Source of the DNA: an uncultured Bacteroidales bacterium
GTDB taxonomy: Bacteria; Bacteroidota; Bacteroidia; Bacteroidales; FEN-979
Assembly (NCBI GenBank): GCA_903845055.1
Contig: CAIMWF010000040.1
Location: forward strand, 1 to 64,000
Reading direction: 5' to 3'
DNA length: 64,000 bases
In this document: positions 46,746-56,331 of the stretch, piece by piece
Numbering within the stretch: position 1 is the first letter of the stretch
Layout of the letters: the number at the start of each line of letters is the position of its first letter
Notes under the pieces: generated by a model
Told to the model about the DNA's origin: nothing
The model's input: the letters and a program-made list of their open reading frames with translations, nothing else
Database searches by the model: none
Translations under genes and position numbers: made by a program

Positions 46746-48845
46746 TCACCTCACCACCGACAACTTCCTGGTCAGCCTCATCCCTTCAGCCTCCACCACC
46801 ACCAGGTAAAGTCCCGGCGTCAGATCTGAAACATCCAGCAGGGTCCTGGTCGTTCCCTTCGCCAGCTTCCGCGAGCGCACCAGGTTGCCCTGGCTGTCAT
46901 ACAACAGGATTGTTGCCTGGTCTTGCAGCGCTAAATTGAAAATAACCTGGACATGCCCCCCTGCCGGGTTCGGATAAACCGAACAGGAAAACGGCATCGT
47001 TTCCGCATGCTCCTGGACGCTGGTAAATGACTGGCCATCGGGCAGCCTGTTTGTTTCAAAGGAGTGGCGGACGATGTCGATCATCTTCATCAGTTTGCCG
47101 ACGGAAACCGTGGTATCGGAGGTGTCATAATCCCTCGCGAACACATAGGCCAGGTCAAGTTCCTTCATCTCGCCCGGGTGAAAGGTGAAGGGCCCGACCA
47201 TGCCCAGGCCACGGATGTCGTTGGGATTGAACCCGGCCGTGCGCCCTGTCCAGTTCTTCGGTCCGTTGGGTACCTGGCATCCGCTTCCCCAGTTGACCGT
47301 ATCCGATTCGCCGGGAAACATGAACCGGCACTGCGGACCATATCCTCCTGCCCCTGCGTGACCAACACCACCATATTCCAGGTAGGTTGAATCACGCCAC
47401 ATGAAATGCAGGTAATGATAATAGCCGGCAACATCGGTCGGATCACCGTAATACTCCGGAGTGCTCACGGCACTCGACATGATGGGGAGAAAACCGGCTA
47501 ACCCCATCCGTTCATTATCGGGGATCCCGTCGCCGAACCCGACCCCGTTTACACTCCCGTTGCAAAGCTGGTGGCCGGTTCCGTCAACCCTGGGCCGGTC
47601 GGCCCCTGTTGGGTCGAGTGCAGGGCCGGCCAGCACCGTGACCGACTGTGCAGGCGGGTGCACCCCATAGGCCATGGCCTGGCCGGTCCCGTCCACCGCG
47701 GTTCCGTTAAAGCCGTAATAACTGCCGCGGTAAACATCGCAGCCGATATAATCATCCATGGGCCACCCTATGTCAAGGTCGGTAAAAATCCCGAGACAGG
47801 TGTTGTAATAGGCCTGCTGGGACCGGTTGTAAATTTTATAGTTCACCAGCAGGGTGTTTTTGAAGGCCGAATCGCCGGGCATGTCCCAGCCATAGACCAT
47901 GGCATGAAATTCAGCCTTCAGGGTTCGCTTGCCCAGGGATTCATTGTGGGGGGCACGGTTGTCGTTGTAAATGAAGTAAAGGGACTGGTCGCCCCTGATC
48001 AGCGGGTAATCGCCGTCCATCGGGTTGTAGATCCCGTCGTGGTTGCGGTCGAAATAGGGCGCAAGCTGTGCCGCCTCCCCGAGATTCATATTCCCGTTGC
48101 CCGGCCATGTAAGGATATCATGGATCGGCTTGTAACCGGCATCCTGCCAGTGCAGCTTATGATATTCGATATCCGTTTTCCTGACGTTCCAGATGTAATT
48201 CCAGGCCGTATCCTGGTAGATGGAGTAGTTGGCCGTATCCATCACGGGGCCAGCATAGTAATCCTGCTTTTTCCCGGGGTTCATCCCGTTACCCTGCCGG
48301 TAGCGTTCACCGGCAACATACCGGTTGCTGTCCCTATCCAGCCCGCCGATCCAGATCGAATTGTCGAAAATCGTCTTTTTCCCGCTTCCTTTTGGGACCA
48401 CGAAGCCCTTTGTACCGTTCGGGTCGGCGAAGAAAAGAGCGAAGTTCAGCCCGGATGCATTGAACTGGGCGCTGATATTATTGATTTCCAGCGAATCATA
48501 ACTGTGATCATGGATCCGGAAAATGATCTTTGCAGCCGAAGTTTTCTGAATGGTCAAATCGGTTATGGTATAGGTGCCCTGGGCATTGCCGTTAAAACCC
48601 CACTGATCGGCCACATAGGTGAACCATCCCTGGTTCTTCCAGGTCCAGATGACCAGCGACCTCGTAAAGGAGGTCCCCCCGCTTATTTTAACCGAATCAC
48701 CGGTCGGGATGGTATCATTTGCCAGCAAATTCACGGTTTTGGGGATTCCTGGAACAAGATCGATGGTATCGTTTACAGCCCTGAAGCTCTGTCCGGAAAG
48801 CTGACCGGCAACTGCCATAAGCATGGTGGCGAGAAACATTTTCAT
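46746..48845 (-). CDS. T9SS-secreted protein with type A sorting domain
   Basis: From the ATG at 48845 it has 699 residues; the track start adds 14 that lie in the gap after the upstream gene. After the signal peptide (MFLATMLMAVAGQLSGQ) is a beta-rich region. A long middle rich in Asp, Gly and aromatic residues follows, including DRNHDGIYNPMDGDYPLI, which resembles a calcium-binding loop. The end (SCSVYPNPAGGHVQVIF ... TPGLYLVVVEAEGMRLTRKLSVVR) is a Por secretion sorting domain. The cargo function is unknown. It follows the propeller protein gene by 11 bases and is likely co-transcribed. Confidence 0.85.
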   Translation of the reverse strand: MKMFLATMLMAVAGQLSGQSFRAVNDTIDLVPGIPKTVNLLANDTIPTGDSVKISGGTSFTRSLVIWTWKNQGWFTYVADQWGFNGNAQGTYTITDLTIQKTSAAKIIFRIHDHSYDSLEINNISAQFNASGLNFALFFADPNGTKGFVVPKGSGKKTIFDNSIWIGGLDRDSNRYVAGERYRQGNGMNPGKKQDYYAGPVMDTANYSIYQDTAWNYIWNVRKTDIEYHKLHWQDAGYKPIHDILTWPGNGNMNLGEAAQLAPYFDRNHDGIYNPMDGDYPLIRGDQSLYFIYNDNRAPHNESLGKRTLKAEFHAMVYGWDMPGDSAFKNTLLVNYKIYNRSQQAYYNTCLGIFTDLDIGWPMDDYIGCDVYRGSYYGFNGTAVDGTGQAMAYGVHPPAQSVTVLAGPALDPTGADRPRVDGTGHQLCNGSVNGVGFGDGIPDNERMGLAGFLPIMSSAVSTPEYYGDPTDVAGYYHYLHFMWRDSTYLEYGGVGHAGAGGYGPQCRFMFPGESDTVNWGSGCQVPNGPKNWTGRTAGFNPNDIRGLGMVGPFTFHPGEMKELDLAYVFARDYDTSDTTVSVGKLMKMIDIVRHSFETNRLPDGQSFTSVQEHAETMPFSCSVYPNPAGGHVQVIFNLALQDQATILLYDSQGNLVRSRKLAKGTTRTLLDVSDLTPGLYLVVVEAEGMRLTRKLSVVR

Positions 48846-48856
48846 AGGATTGGAAT

Positions 48857-51151
48857 TTAAGGTTCGTATTTCCTGGTAACAGTCCATCCGTTGCCGGTGA
48901 CCTTCAGGATCAGGATCCCCGCTGATGCCGGCGGTATCGCGATCCGGGCTGTCATGGCATTCACAGTGACATCTCCAAGGAAAACTCCTGAAAGTGAAAC
49001 CAAGGTCACATGTTCAATTTCTTTTGTAGCGGTAATTTCAAGGATGCCCATATCACGCCTGGTCGTAACGCGGATATCCGCCATTTCATCCGCATCCCCG
49101 GTCCCGGCAAATTTTCCCGACTGCTCAACCGTAAAGGGAACCGTGGCGGCAACGGATGAAAAAAGGAATAGGGAGGAATTCCTGGCCAGGTAACCCAGGT
49201 TCGCCTTTAATACATGAACCGGGATGGAGTCGTTGCCTGTGCCGCTGGTCCTTTCCATGCTGAACCAGTCGGGGATGTTTCCCTGCACCGACCAGTCGAC
49301 ATTCGACCTGATCTGCAGGTACCCGGTATAACCCAGGCTTTGTTTCAGAACAACGGTGTCGGGCAGCACCTGGTTGGAAAAAAGGTCGCTCATGGGGCGC
49401 AGCCATACGCCATGGTCCTCCACCCCTGCAAAAAGGTTCGCCCCCGTGGTGGCCAGGAAACGGATCGGGCTGGCGGGGATTCCCGTATTCACCGCTTGCC
49501 ATGTATCCCCGTTGTCGCGCGACAGCAAAACCCCCTGTTGCCTGGTTCCCGCGACGACCGCTGTGCCGATAAAGGCAATGGTGATGGCGTGGACCGGGTT
49601 CCCCGCGTCAAGCAGCTGCGTCCAGGAGATCCCGGGGAGCAGTAGCCTGAAAAGACCTGCCGGCGTGGCTGCAAACAATGTATGGCCCTGCCCGGCAATG
49701 ACGGTTATTGCCAGGTCCTGCAACCCCATGTTCAGGGAATGCCACGTACTGCCGCTATCGGAGGAGGCAAACACCCCGGAAGCCCGGGTACCGGCATAGA
49801 CGTTTTGGTTGAGGGATAGCAGCGAAGTGATTACAGGGTCGCTGATACCGGCTGGAACCGGTGACCAGGTAAGTCCGGTATCGGCCGACAGGAATAACCC
49901 CGAACCGGAGGTGCCTGCAAAGAGCCTGGAACCCGAAGCACAAACCGAGGAAATGTAAGGGTCCGTGATGCCGTTGCAGGATGTCGTCCAGCTGATCCCC
50001 TGGTTGTCGGACACATACAGCCCGGAGCCGGCCGTACCGGCAAACAGCCTGGTGTCTGATCCCGACAACGCAGTCAGAAACCGGGCAGGCAAACCGTTGT
50101 TCCGCGAAAACCAGCTGTAGCCGTTGTCGTTCGAAATAAAAAAACCCGCTCCGGCAGTGCCGGCAAGAATCTGTGTTCCCTTCGCGATCATCGCGGTTAC
50201 GGTCGAACCGGTCATACCTGTATTTGCAGGAATCCACGAATCACCGCTGTCGCCCGACCTGCAGATCCCGCCGCCTCCGGTACCTGCCAGCAGGTCTTTT
50301 CCAGATGCGGCAAAGGTGTTGACGAAGGGGTTGGCCATCCCGCCACTTACCCTGGTCCAGGATGAGCCCGGCCCCGCAGAGGAGAATATCCCACCTCCCC
50401 CGGTTGCTGCAAACAATGCTGTCCCTGTCTGTCCGACAGCATTCACCGGGAACCCGGGTGGCAGTCCCGCAGACGAATTCTGCCAGTCGTTCCCGGAGGA
50501 TGAACTGAATACCTTCCCGCCGGAAGTCCCGGCGAAGAAAAAGGAGCCAAAAGTGCCAAGTGACTGAATGAAAGGATCCGTAATCCCTGTGTTCGCAGCA
50601 TGCCATGTGCTTCCATTGTTGGTGGAGAGAAAAACACCGTCTCCGGCAGTGCCGGCGGCCATCACCGAACCGGCAGCAGTCATCGAGGTAATATTTTTGC
50701 CGGAGATATTTCCGGTCTTTGCGTTCCAATGGTCTCCTTCGTCGTTTGAGGTAAAAAGCCCCCCGGCCGTGCCGGCAAATAAGCAGGAAGGAGTCTGCAG
50801 GATTACCTGTACCGATAAATTTATGAGCCCGTTATTGACCTGGATCCAGGATATACCGCGGTCGGTTGACCTGTATATGCCCGAGCCACCGGTACCTGCC
50901 CAAATCGTCGGCCCGGCGGTGGCGATTGCTGTAACTGCGGAATCCGGGAATCCACCCGATGCCCTGGCCCACAGGAAGGTTGAGTCAGGCGATATCCACA
51001 TCCCGCGTGCGCTACCGGCATAAAGGGTGTGCCCGCTCACGGCCTGCGAAAGAATATTCCCGCCATCCGGGCCGTTTGCCGGGGTCCACTGGGGAAATAC
51101 CCTTGCGGAGATGATGAAAAACATAGCCAGAAAAACAGGGATCCGCTGCAT
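48857..51151 (-). CDS. Secreted 14-repeat beta-propeller protein with BACON-like and T9SS domains
   Basis: A 764-residue exported protein. After a signal peptide come 14 repeats of about 42 residues with the pattern LxAGTxGxGxFxSxDxGxSW, as in BNR/Ycf48-like propellers, spanning about residues 35-615. The count is consistent with two seven-bladed propellers. A BACON-like domain follows (YLQIRSNVDWSVQGNIPDWF near 640). A short type A sorting domain ends in ILKVTGNGWTVTRKYEP. It could bind glycans or proteins on the surface. No BNR sialidase active site is visible. It heads a two-gene operon. Confidence 0.85.
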   Translation of the reverse strand: MQRIPVFLAMFFIISARVFPQWTPANGPDGGNILSQAVSGHTLYAGSARGMWISPDSTFLWARASGGFPDSAVTAIATAGPTIWAGTGGSGIYRSTDRGISWIQVNNGLINLSVQVILQTPSCLFAGTAGGLFTSNDEGDHWNAKTGNISGKNITSMTAAGSVMAAGTAGDGVFLSTNNGSTWHAANTGITDPFIQSLGTFGSFFFAGTSGGKVFSSSSGNDWQNSSAGLPPGFPVNAVGQTGTALFAATGGGGIFSSAGPGSSWTRVSGGMANPFVNTFAASGKDLLAGTGGGGICRSGDSGDSWIPANTGMTGSTVTAMIAKGTQILAGTAGAGFFISNDNGYSWFSRNNGLPARFLTALSGSDTRLFAGTAGSGLYVSDNQGISWTTSCNGITDPYISSVCASGSRLFAGTSGSGLFLSADTGLTWSPVPAGISDPVITSLLSLNQNVYAGTRASGVFASSDSGSTWHSLNMGLQDLAITVIAGQGHTLFAATPAGLFRLLLPGISWTQLLDAGNPVHAITIAFIGTAVVAGTRQQGVLLSRDNGDTWQAVNTGIPASPIRFLATTGANLFAGVEDHGVWLRPMSDLFSNQVLPDTVVLKQSLGYTGYLQIRSNVDWSVQGNIPDWFSMERTSGTGNDSIPVHVLKANLGYLARNSSLFLFSSVAATVPFTVEQSGKFAGTGDADEMADIRVTTRRDMGILEITATKEIEHVTLVSLSGVFLGDVTVNAMTARIAIPPASAGILILKVTGNGWTVTRKYEP

Positions 51152-51170
51152 GGTGCCAGGTTGCCTCTCT

Positions 51171-51178
51171 CAAAGTTA
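51171..51178 (-). promoter_or_regulatory. Candidate -7 element for the propeller protein operon
   Basis: The minus strand reads TAACTTTG, 19 bases before the ATG at 51151. Confidence 0.5.
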
Positions 51179-51241
51179 TTAAGATTTTCCATCTGAATGT
51201 TAAATTCATGTAATTAAAAAAGCATGTAAAGGGGAAATGGG

Positions 51242-51249
51242 TAAATTTG
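51242..51249 (+). promoter_or_regulatory. Candidate -7 element for the 777-residue T9SS protein gene
   Basis: TAAATTTG matches TAnnTTTG 32 bases before the ATG at 51282. Confidence 0.5.
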
Positions 51250-51281
51250 TCATAAGACGGGCAATTTCGTAATAACCAGGC

Positions 51282-53615
51282 ATGAAATTCAGGCTGCTTT
51301 TATTTTTGACGCTGGTATCCCCATGCCTTGCCGTTTCGCAGCAATCGGCGAAACCGGAAGTTTCATCTGCAGTATATTTTGATGTCTCGCCCCCTCTGAA
51401 GTCCATGTGTTCCCGCCCGGTAACAAAGGCTGACCTGAGCCGGAAAGAGGGTGCCGTTAAAAATTATTTCAGGACAAGGGAACACCCGGGTCCCCATGAA
51501 AGAAAGGCAGACCAGGCATTGCAGAAAACTCCTGCACTAAAAACCGGGGATACCATCCTCCGGAATTTCGAGGGGATGCCGAACATCAGCTTTGTGGTTC
51601 CCGCCGACCCCTGCGGGGCCGTCGGCCCGGATCATTATGTGCAGGTTGTCAATTTTGTCTGTTCCGTGTACGACAAAACGGGCAACCGGCTCATGGGCCC
51701 GTTCAACACCGGGTTGCTGTGGATGGGACTGCCCCACAATTCGAGTAACGGCGATGGCATCGTGCTCTACGACGGTCATGCCGACCGCTGGCTCATCAGC
51801 CAGTTGTCGCTTCCCGATTACCCGAACGGCCCTTTTTACCAGATGATCGCCGTTTCGCAAACCCCCGATCCGACCGGTTCATGGTACCGGTACGAGTTTG
51901 CCTTTGCCGACATTCCCGATTATCCCAAGTTCGGCACCTGGCACGATGGCTATTACATGTCGTACAACCGGATCAGGTCGGGCGGGATGGTTTACGACGG
52001 CACCGGTTCTGTGGTATTTGAACGAAGCGCGATGCTTACCGGCAACCCGGATGCGCGTATGATCCTGTTCCTGGAAAATTCGGGGGAGGATGCCTTTTCC
52101 ATGCTGCCCGCCGACTGTGAAGGGAGTTTCCCGGATGCCTCCACCCCTGAATTTTTCTTTTTCGTCAAACGGAATTTTATCGGGATCCAGGAATTTCATG
52201 CCGACTGGACCAACCCGGCCGCTTCAACCTTCGGCAATTATCTGAAAATCCCGGTCAGCCCGTTTCAGAACAACACGGAAAATATTCCCCAGAAAGGTTC
52301 CGGCAGTTCCCTGAATCCCATCAACGACCGGCTGATGTTCCGGATGCAGTACCGGAAATTCAGCGACCACCAGTCCGTGGTGGTCAACCACACGGTGGAT
52401 GCCGGCGGACACACCGGGATCAGGTGGTATGAACTCAGGAGAACCAGCGACAACTGGTATGTTTTCCAGGAATCAACCTTTGCCCCCGACACAAATTACA
52501 GGTGGATGGGAAGTGCTGCCATGGATACGGATGGAAATATCGCCCTGGGCTATTCCGTTGCGGGTCCCGGTCTCTATCCTTCGGTGCGCTATACCGGGCG
52601 GATGGCGCATGATCCGCTGAACCGTTTCACAATCGCCGAGCGGGAGATCATCCCGGGCGGGGGCGCACAGACCGGGGTCTGGTCCAGCGGAGGGCGCTGG
52701 GGCGATTACAGCTGCATGAGCGCGGATCCCGCGCAGCCGCAGGTATTCTGGTACACCCAGGAATATTACGACAGCACCTCTGTGAGCTACTGGAAAACCA
52801 GGATCGCCTCGTTCAGTTTTGCCGGTGTGCTGACCATGAATGCCACCGCCACCCCCGGTATAGTCTGCAAAGGGGAAAGCTCAGCGCTCGATATCCTTGC
52901 ATCGGGTGGCACCGGGAATTATTCCTACCAGTGGCGTTCCCTGCCGGACGGCTTTACCTCGGGAATCCGGAACCCGGTTGTTTCCCCTATCGTGTCCACG
53001 AAATATATCGCTACGGTCGGAGACGGATCGCTGCTGATCAGCGACACCCTTTCGGTCGGTGTTCTTCAACCTCCCGCAGTCAGTGCAGGAAGTGACACCA
53101 GCTGCTGTCATTATATCGGCAGGATCGCTCTCCGCGGTCTGGCTTCCGATGTCATTTCCACAATCTGGACCACCACCGGCGACGGCACCTTTGGCGATGC
53201 GGCCAGCCTGAACACGACCTATTTCCCGGGGTTTAACGATAAAACCAAGGGTGCTGTCAGCCTATACCTTGCCGGGACACCGCAGCCGCCCTGCCTCCCG
53301 GTGGTCTCGGAAAGACACATCACCTTCGAACCCTGCGCGGGGACAGAGGAACTGCCCGCGGAGATTTCGGCGGATTTGTTTCCCAATCCCACAAGCGGGA
53401 GGTTCATCCTCATGGTCGGCGGCACCACCACCTCCAACATTACCTTCGGGATGACAAACCTCCTGGGCAGCCCAGTATCCATCGGATTTCCGGGGCATCC
53501 CGTTGGTTCACAACGTTATGCGTTCAACATTTCGCACCTGCCCGGCGGGATCTATTTTCTCCGCTTCAAAACAGGCGAAACCATCGTGACCCGGAAACTC
53601 ATCCTCGCCCGTTAA
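51282..53615 (+). CDS. Large T9SS-secreted protein
   Basis: A 777-residue exported protein with signal LLLFLTLVSPCLAVSQ. A large N-terminal domain (about residues 85-510) has DPCGAVGPDHYVQVVN, NSSNGDGIVLYDGHADRW and WGDYSCMSADPAQPQVFWYTQEYY, likely a propeller-like fold. An Ig/PKD-like segment (CKGESSALDILASGGTGNYSYQWRS) follows. The end (ADLFPNPTSGRF ... LPGGIYFLRFKTGETIVTRKLILAR) is a type A sorting domain. The same domain order is seen in many Bacteroidetes surface proteins of unknown role. A strong hairpin follows the stop. Confidence 0.85.
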   Translation: MKFRLLLFLTLVSPCLAVSQQSAKPEVSSAVYFDVSPPLKSMCSRPVTKADLSRKEGAVKNYFRTREHPGPHERKADQALQKTPALKTGDTILRNFEGMPNISFVVPADPCGAVGPDHYVQVVNFVCSVYDKTGNRLMGPFNTGLLWMGLPHNSSNGDGIVLYDGHADRWLISQLSLPDYPNGPFYQMIAVSQTPDPTGSWYRYEFAFADIPDYPKFGTWHDGYYMSYNRIRSGGMVYDGTGSVVFERSAMLTGNPDARMILFLENSGEDAFSMLPADCEGSFPDASTPEFFFFVKRNFIGIQEFHADWTNPAASTFGNYLKIPVSPFQNNTENIPQKGSGSSLNPINDRLMFRMQYRKFSDHQSVVVNHTVDAGGHTGIRWYELRRTSDNWYVFQESTFAPDTNYRWMGSAAMDTDGNIALGYSVAGPGLYPSVRYTGRMAHDPLNRFTIAEREIIPGGGAQTGVWSSGGRWGDYSCMSADPAQPQVFWYTQEYYDSTSVSYWKTRIASFSFAGVLTMNATATPGIVCKGESSALDILASGGTGNYSYQWRSLPDGFTSGIRNPVVSPIVSTKYIATVGDGSLLISDTLSVGVLQPPAVSAGSDTSCCHYIGRIALRGLASDVISTIWTTTGDGTFGDAASLNTTYFPGFNDKTKGAVSLYLAGTPQPPCLPVVSERHITFEPCAGTEELPAEISADLFPNPTSGRFILMVGGTTTSNITFGMTNLLGSPVSIGFPGHPVGSQRYAFNISHLPGGIYFLRFKTGETIVTRKLILAR

Positions 53616-53619
53616 CTAC

Positions 53620-53650
53620 CTGCCGGATCACCCCGAAGGGGATCCGGCAG
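53620..53650. terminator. Strong bidirectional hairpin
   Basis: CTGCCGGAT and ATCCGGCAG arms enclose CCCC-GAA-GGGG, a 13-bp stem with a small bulge. It lies 4 bases after the T9SS gene and between convergent genes, so termination in both directions is likely. Confidence 0.7.
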
Positions 53651-53722
53651 TTTGACCGCTACGTTAAAGCGCTGCAGGAATACATTACGCCCCGGCAGAA
53701 GCCGTTGCGGGACTGAACCGGG

Positions 53723-54457
53723 TTACTGGACCTTTTTGATCGAACCCGCCCCTGAAACACTCTGGTCGATCTCGGTGGGGGTTCCCTTGTATTTCACACT
53801 GCCCGCCCCTGAAATCTCGGCATGCAGTTTTTTGGAAACGCTGATCTGGGCATTCCCGGCACCACTGATCTCGATGTCGTAATTTTCGGCAGCAAGGTCA
53901 TATCCAAAGATATCGGAAGCTCCCGACAACTCCATGCTGACATCAACGGCAGTCCCCGAAAATTTCAGTTTGGTCGCCCCGCTGCAATCGAGTTTCAGCT
54001 TTTGAACCGCCAGTTCCATTTTGGCATCCGAAGCGCCGGAACCATCGATGCTCAGCTCGGGAACCGTAAGCACACCATCCGTATGAATGTTCACCGCGCC
54101 ACTGATGTCAATCATCTTCAAATCTTTGACCGTGACATATACCTTCAAAACCGTTGTATGGTTTATCGGCTTGCGGGTGTCAACTTTCAGGGTGCCGCCC
54201 TCAACCGTCGTCTTTACCAGCGGCAGGATGTTGTGATCGGTCTCCACCGTCACCTCCTCGGTGGCACCCTGCTTTATTACCACGTCAAAGGCTCCTGAAA
54301 CTTCAATGGAATTAAAGGAGCCGACAATCCGGGTCTCCTTCAGCACATTGCCGTCACCACTGGTCCCGCCGATCATGCGGCAACCTGCGAACAGGCTTGA
54401 CATCCCCACGAACAGGGAAAATAACATAAACATCGGGAAAAATCTGGTTGTTTTCAT
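53723..54457 (-). CDS. Head GIN domain (DUF2807) lipoprotein
   Basis: A 244-residue protein. The signal ends in a lipobox (SSLFAGC), so it is a lipoprotein. The body is a regular parallel beta-helix-like series with repeated ISGA and GSGASD motifs (FNSIEVSGAFDVVIKQG ... LELSGASDIFGYDLAAENYDIEISGAGNAQISV), the DUF2807 signature. Function is unknown. It is the last gene of a run with the DUF4097-like, anti-sigma and ECF sigma genes, separated by long repeats. Confidence 0.88.
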   Translation of the reverse strand: MKTTRFFPMFMLFSLFVGMSSLFAGCRMIGGTSGDGNVLKETRIVGSFNSIEVSGAFDVVIKQGATEEVTVETDHNILPLVKTTVEGGTLKVDTRKPINHTTVLKVYVTVKDLKMIDISGAVNIHTDGVLTVPELSIDGSGASDAKMELAVQKLKLDCSGATKLKFSGTAVDVSMELSGASDIFGYDLAAENYDIEISGAGNAQISVSKKLHAEISGAGSVKYKGTPTEIDQSVSGAGSIKKVQ

Positions 54458-54508
54458 GATTTTGATTTTAATTGATTGGACGAAAAAAAAATATTTGGTT
54501 ACACATTA

Positions 54509-54566
54509 CAGGCAATGGGAAACAGGCAATAGGAAACAGGCAATAGGAAACAGGCAATAGGCAATA
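54509..54566. repeat. Repeat array (GGCAATAGGAAACA)
   Basis: About four 14-base units (GGCAATAGGAAACA), each two 7-base halves, form the longest array of the GGCAATA family, directly upstream of the head-GIN gene on its strand. Confidence 0.9.
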
Positions 54567-54607
54567 AAAAACACCAGCATTCAGGGTATTCAACTTTCCT
54601 CATCAAA

Positions 54608-54722
54608 CTCCCACATCCCCAATTTTCACATCCCCCAAATTTTCACATCCCCAAATCCCCAAATCCCCAAATCCTCAAATCTTCACATCCCCAAATCCTC
54701 AAATCCCCACATCCTCAAATTT
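54608..54722. repeat. Octamer repeat array (AAATCCCC/ACATCCTC)
   Basis: A region of about 115 bases built of 8-base units such as AAATCCCC, AAATCCTC and ACATCCCC abuts the stop codon of the DUF4097-like gene. The plus strand is nearly free of G. Together with the array at 54509 it fills most of the 263-base gap. Confidence 0.92.
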
Positions 54723-55776
54723 ACTTCAGCCTCACATTCCCGAATTCGCTGTGAACGGTGACCTTCTGCGACGGATTGTCGCCACCGCCGATGTTCCCGC
54801 GGTAGATATTTTCGGTTGAGGAGGTCGACCGAAACGAGAACCGGGCCTTTTCGGATGGAAATTCGAGGTTGCAGAATTTCAGTTCCGCATCCAGGGTATA
54901 CCTGGCCTGGTCGCTGAGTCCGACGGTGACATTTCCGTATTTGTTACGGATGTTGACCGAGGTAAAATCGGCCGGCATTTCGCGCACTTCGCAGCTGCCA
55001 TACTGGATGTCCAGGTTCAGGCTCTGGTCGATCCTCCGGATGCGGATGTCGGAAAACTTCGACCGTGAATCGACCGCCGAAGAACGCTCCATGTCCAGTT
55101 TCCCTCCTTCAAAGGCGACGTTGAGGGCGACGATCTTTTCGGCGTCAAGGTCCGAAAACTTTGAATCAAGCCTGAGGCTCCCCGCATAATCGAGATGCAT
55201 CTCCGAATATTTCAGCGAAACCACGGCGCCCTTCATCCAGTTGACACGGGCTTTGCCGAACTTAATGTCGAGGGTGTTGTCGGAATTTGCCAGCTTTTTA
55301 GCCTCCAGGTTCCCGTAGCCAAGGGTGATCTTCGTTTTCCCCTGCGTTTCGTTTACGAAAATATCGCCGAACTTGTTGGTCAGATCAAGGCTGGCGCCTA
55401 CCGGCATGCTGATGACATAATCGATTGAAAATTTTCCCTTCCCCTGCCCCCTCGAATCCTGGAGGTTTGTGGTGGCTTTAACAGCGGTTGGTGAATCGGT
55501 GAAATCGACCGTGATCTGCCTGAGTATCCGGTCGGCCTCCTCCTGGTCAGACGCCGTGACCGTGATTGTCACTTCAATGGAAATGCTGTTTTTTTCCCAG
55601 TTGGTGCATTGCACCCTGCCAAAACGGTTGCTCACGGTAAGCAGCGGATCGGCAGTGACGGCAAACTCCTTTTTTATCTTCTTCGTGAATTCATCGTTTG
55701 CCTTAACACCCCTGATCCCGAGCAGGAAGATGAACATCAGGGTAAAGAATACTATTTTCAGCGTGGTTTTCATCAT
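54721..55776 (-). CDS. DUF4097-like exported beta-helix protein
   Basis: A 351-residue exported protein (signal LKIVFFTLMFIFLLGIRG). The mature part has short beta repeats like DUF4097/adhesin-type proteins: VSNRFGRVQCTNW, IFVNETQGKTKITLGYGNLEAKKL, RIDQSLNLDIQYGSCEVREM, VNIRNKYGNVTVGLSD. Such proteins often follow ECF sigma and anti-sigma genes in Bacteroidetes. The function is unknown. It starts 16 bases after the anti-sigma stop and is likely in that operon. Confidence 0.8.
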   Translation of the reverse strand: MMKTTLKIVFFTLMFIFLLGIRGVKANDEFTKKIKKEFAVTADPLLTVSNRFGRVQCTNWEKNSISIEVTITVTASDQEEADRILRQITVDFTDSPTAVKATTNLQDSRGQGKGKFSIDYVISMPVGASLDLTNKFGDIFVNETQGKTKITLGYGNLEAKKLANSDNTLDIKFGKARVNWMKGAVVSLKYSEMHLDYAGSLRLDSKFSDLDAEKIVALNVAFEGGKLDMERSSAVDSRSKFSDIRIRRIDQSLNLDIQYGSCEVREMPADFTSVNIRNKYGNVTVGLSDQARYTLDAELKFCNLEFPSEKARFSFRSTSSTENIYRGNIGGGDNPSQKVTVHSEFGNVRLK

Positions 55777-55792
55777 TTCAGGTATTAACAGG

Positions 55793-56329
55793 TTAATTCT
55801 TTTGTGACAATTGTCCGACCATCGCTTTCACAACGCTCTCCTTCATCTGCTGGTTCTGGACGATTGCATCGAGGATCCGTTCGTTGCCGGGATCGGCAGC
55901 CAGCATGGATCGGAGTTCGTCCGTGGAAGCGTCAAGATTCTTTATTTCAGCCAGTACCGATGCGCTGATGATCCCCGACCCGGGATGGGCGGTTGCCAGT
56001 TCTTTCAGGGTTCCAAGTTGTTTATTTGTTTGATTGTCATAATATTGTATGGCTTCCTTTATTTCGGCCGGAAGCTCTGCCGTTGCCTGGCCGGCCACAA
56101 CCAGCCGGCGAATGGCCTGGCCTGCAAAGTCGAATACGAAAACGGTTACGGTGATCAGCAGCAGGATGAGGGCCGCAATCCTGAGCATCGTAAAACGGCT
56201 GATGCCCGCAGTCGCGCGCGCCGTCCCTGCGGCAAGGCGCTGTTCAAAACGGTCAAAATGGCCGGGATCGGGGTCTGCTGAATCGAATTCATCCCGGTGG
56301 TCCAACATGTATTTTTCAAGGTCTTTCAT
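55793..56329 (-). CDS. Putative anti-sigma factor (single membrane helix)
   Basis: A 178-residue protein with a cytoplasmic N-terminal part (KYMLDHRDEFDSADPDPGHFDRFEQRL), one membrane helix (MLRIAALILLLITVTVFVFDFA, about residues 48-69) and a periplasmic helical region. The DxHDPGHFxRF pattern is common in Bacteroidetes proteins encoded right after ECF sigma genes. There is no zinc-binding HxxxCxxC motif. It lies 2 bases from the sigma stop codon. Confidence 0.72.
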   Translation of the reverse strand: MKDLEKYMLDHRDEFDSADPDPGHFDRFEQRLAAGTARATAGISRFTMLRIAALILLLITVTVFVFDFAGQAIRRLVVAGQATAELPAEIKEAIQYYDNQTNKQLGTLKELATAHPGSGIISASVLAEIKNLDASTDELRSMLAADPGNERILDAIVQNQQMKESVVKAMVGQLSQKN

Positions 56330-56331
56330 GC

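Noticed and set aside
47571-48860. 429-residue ORF antisense to the T9SS gene
   Set aside because: The minus-strand frame has a signal peptide and a sorting domain; the plus-strand ORF is an open shadow caused by high GC in third positions.
54608-54722. Array of short repeats considered as a CRISPR
   Set aside because: Units are 8 bases without unique spacers and no cas gene is near; it is a simple tandem repeat.
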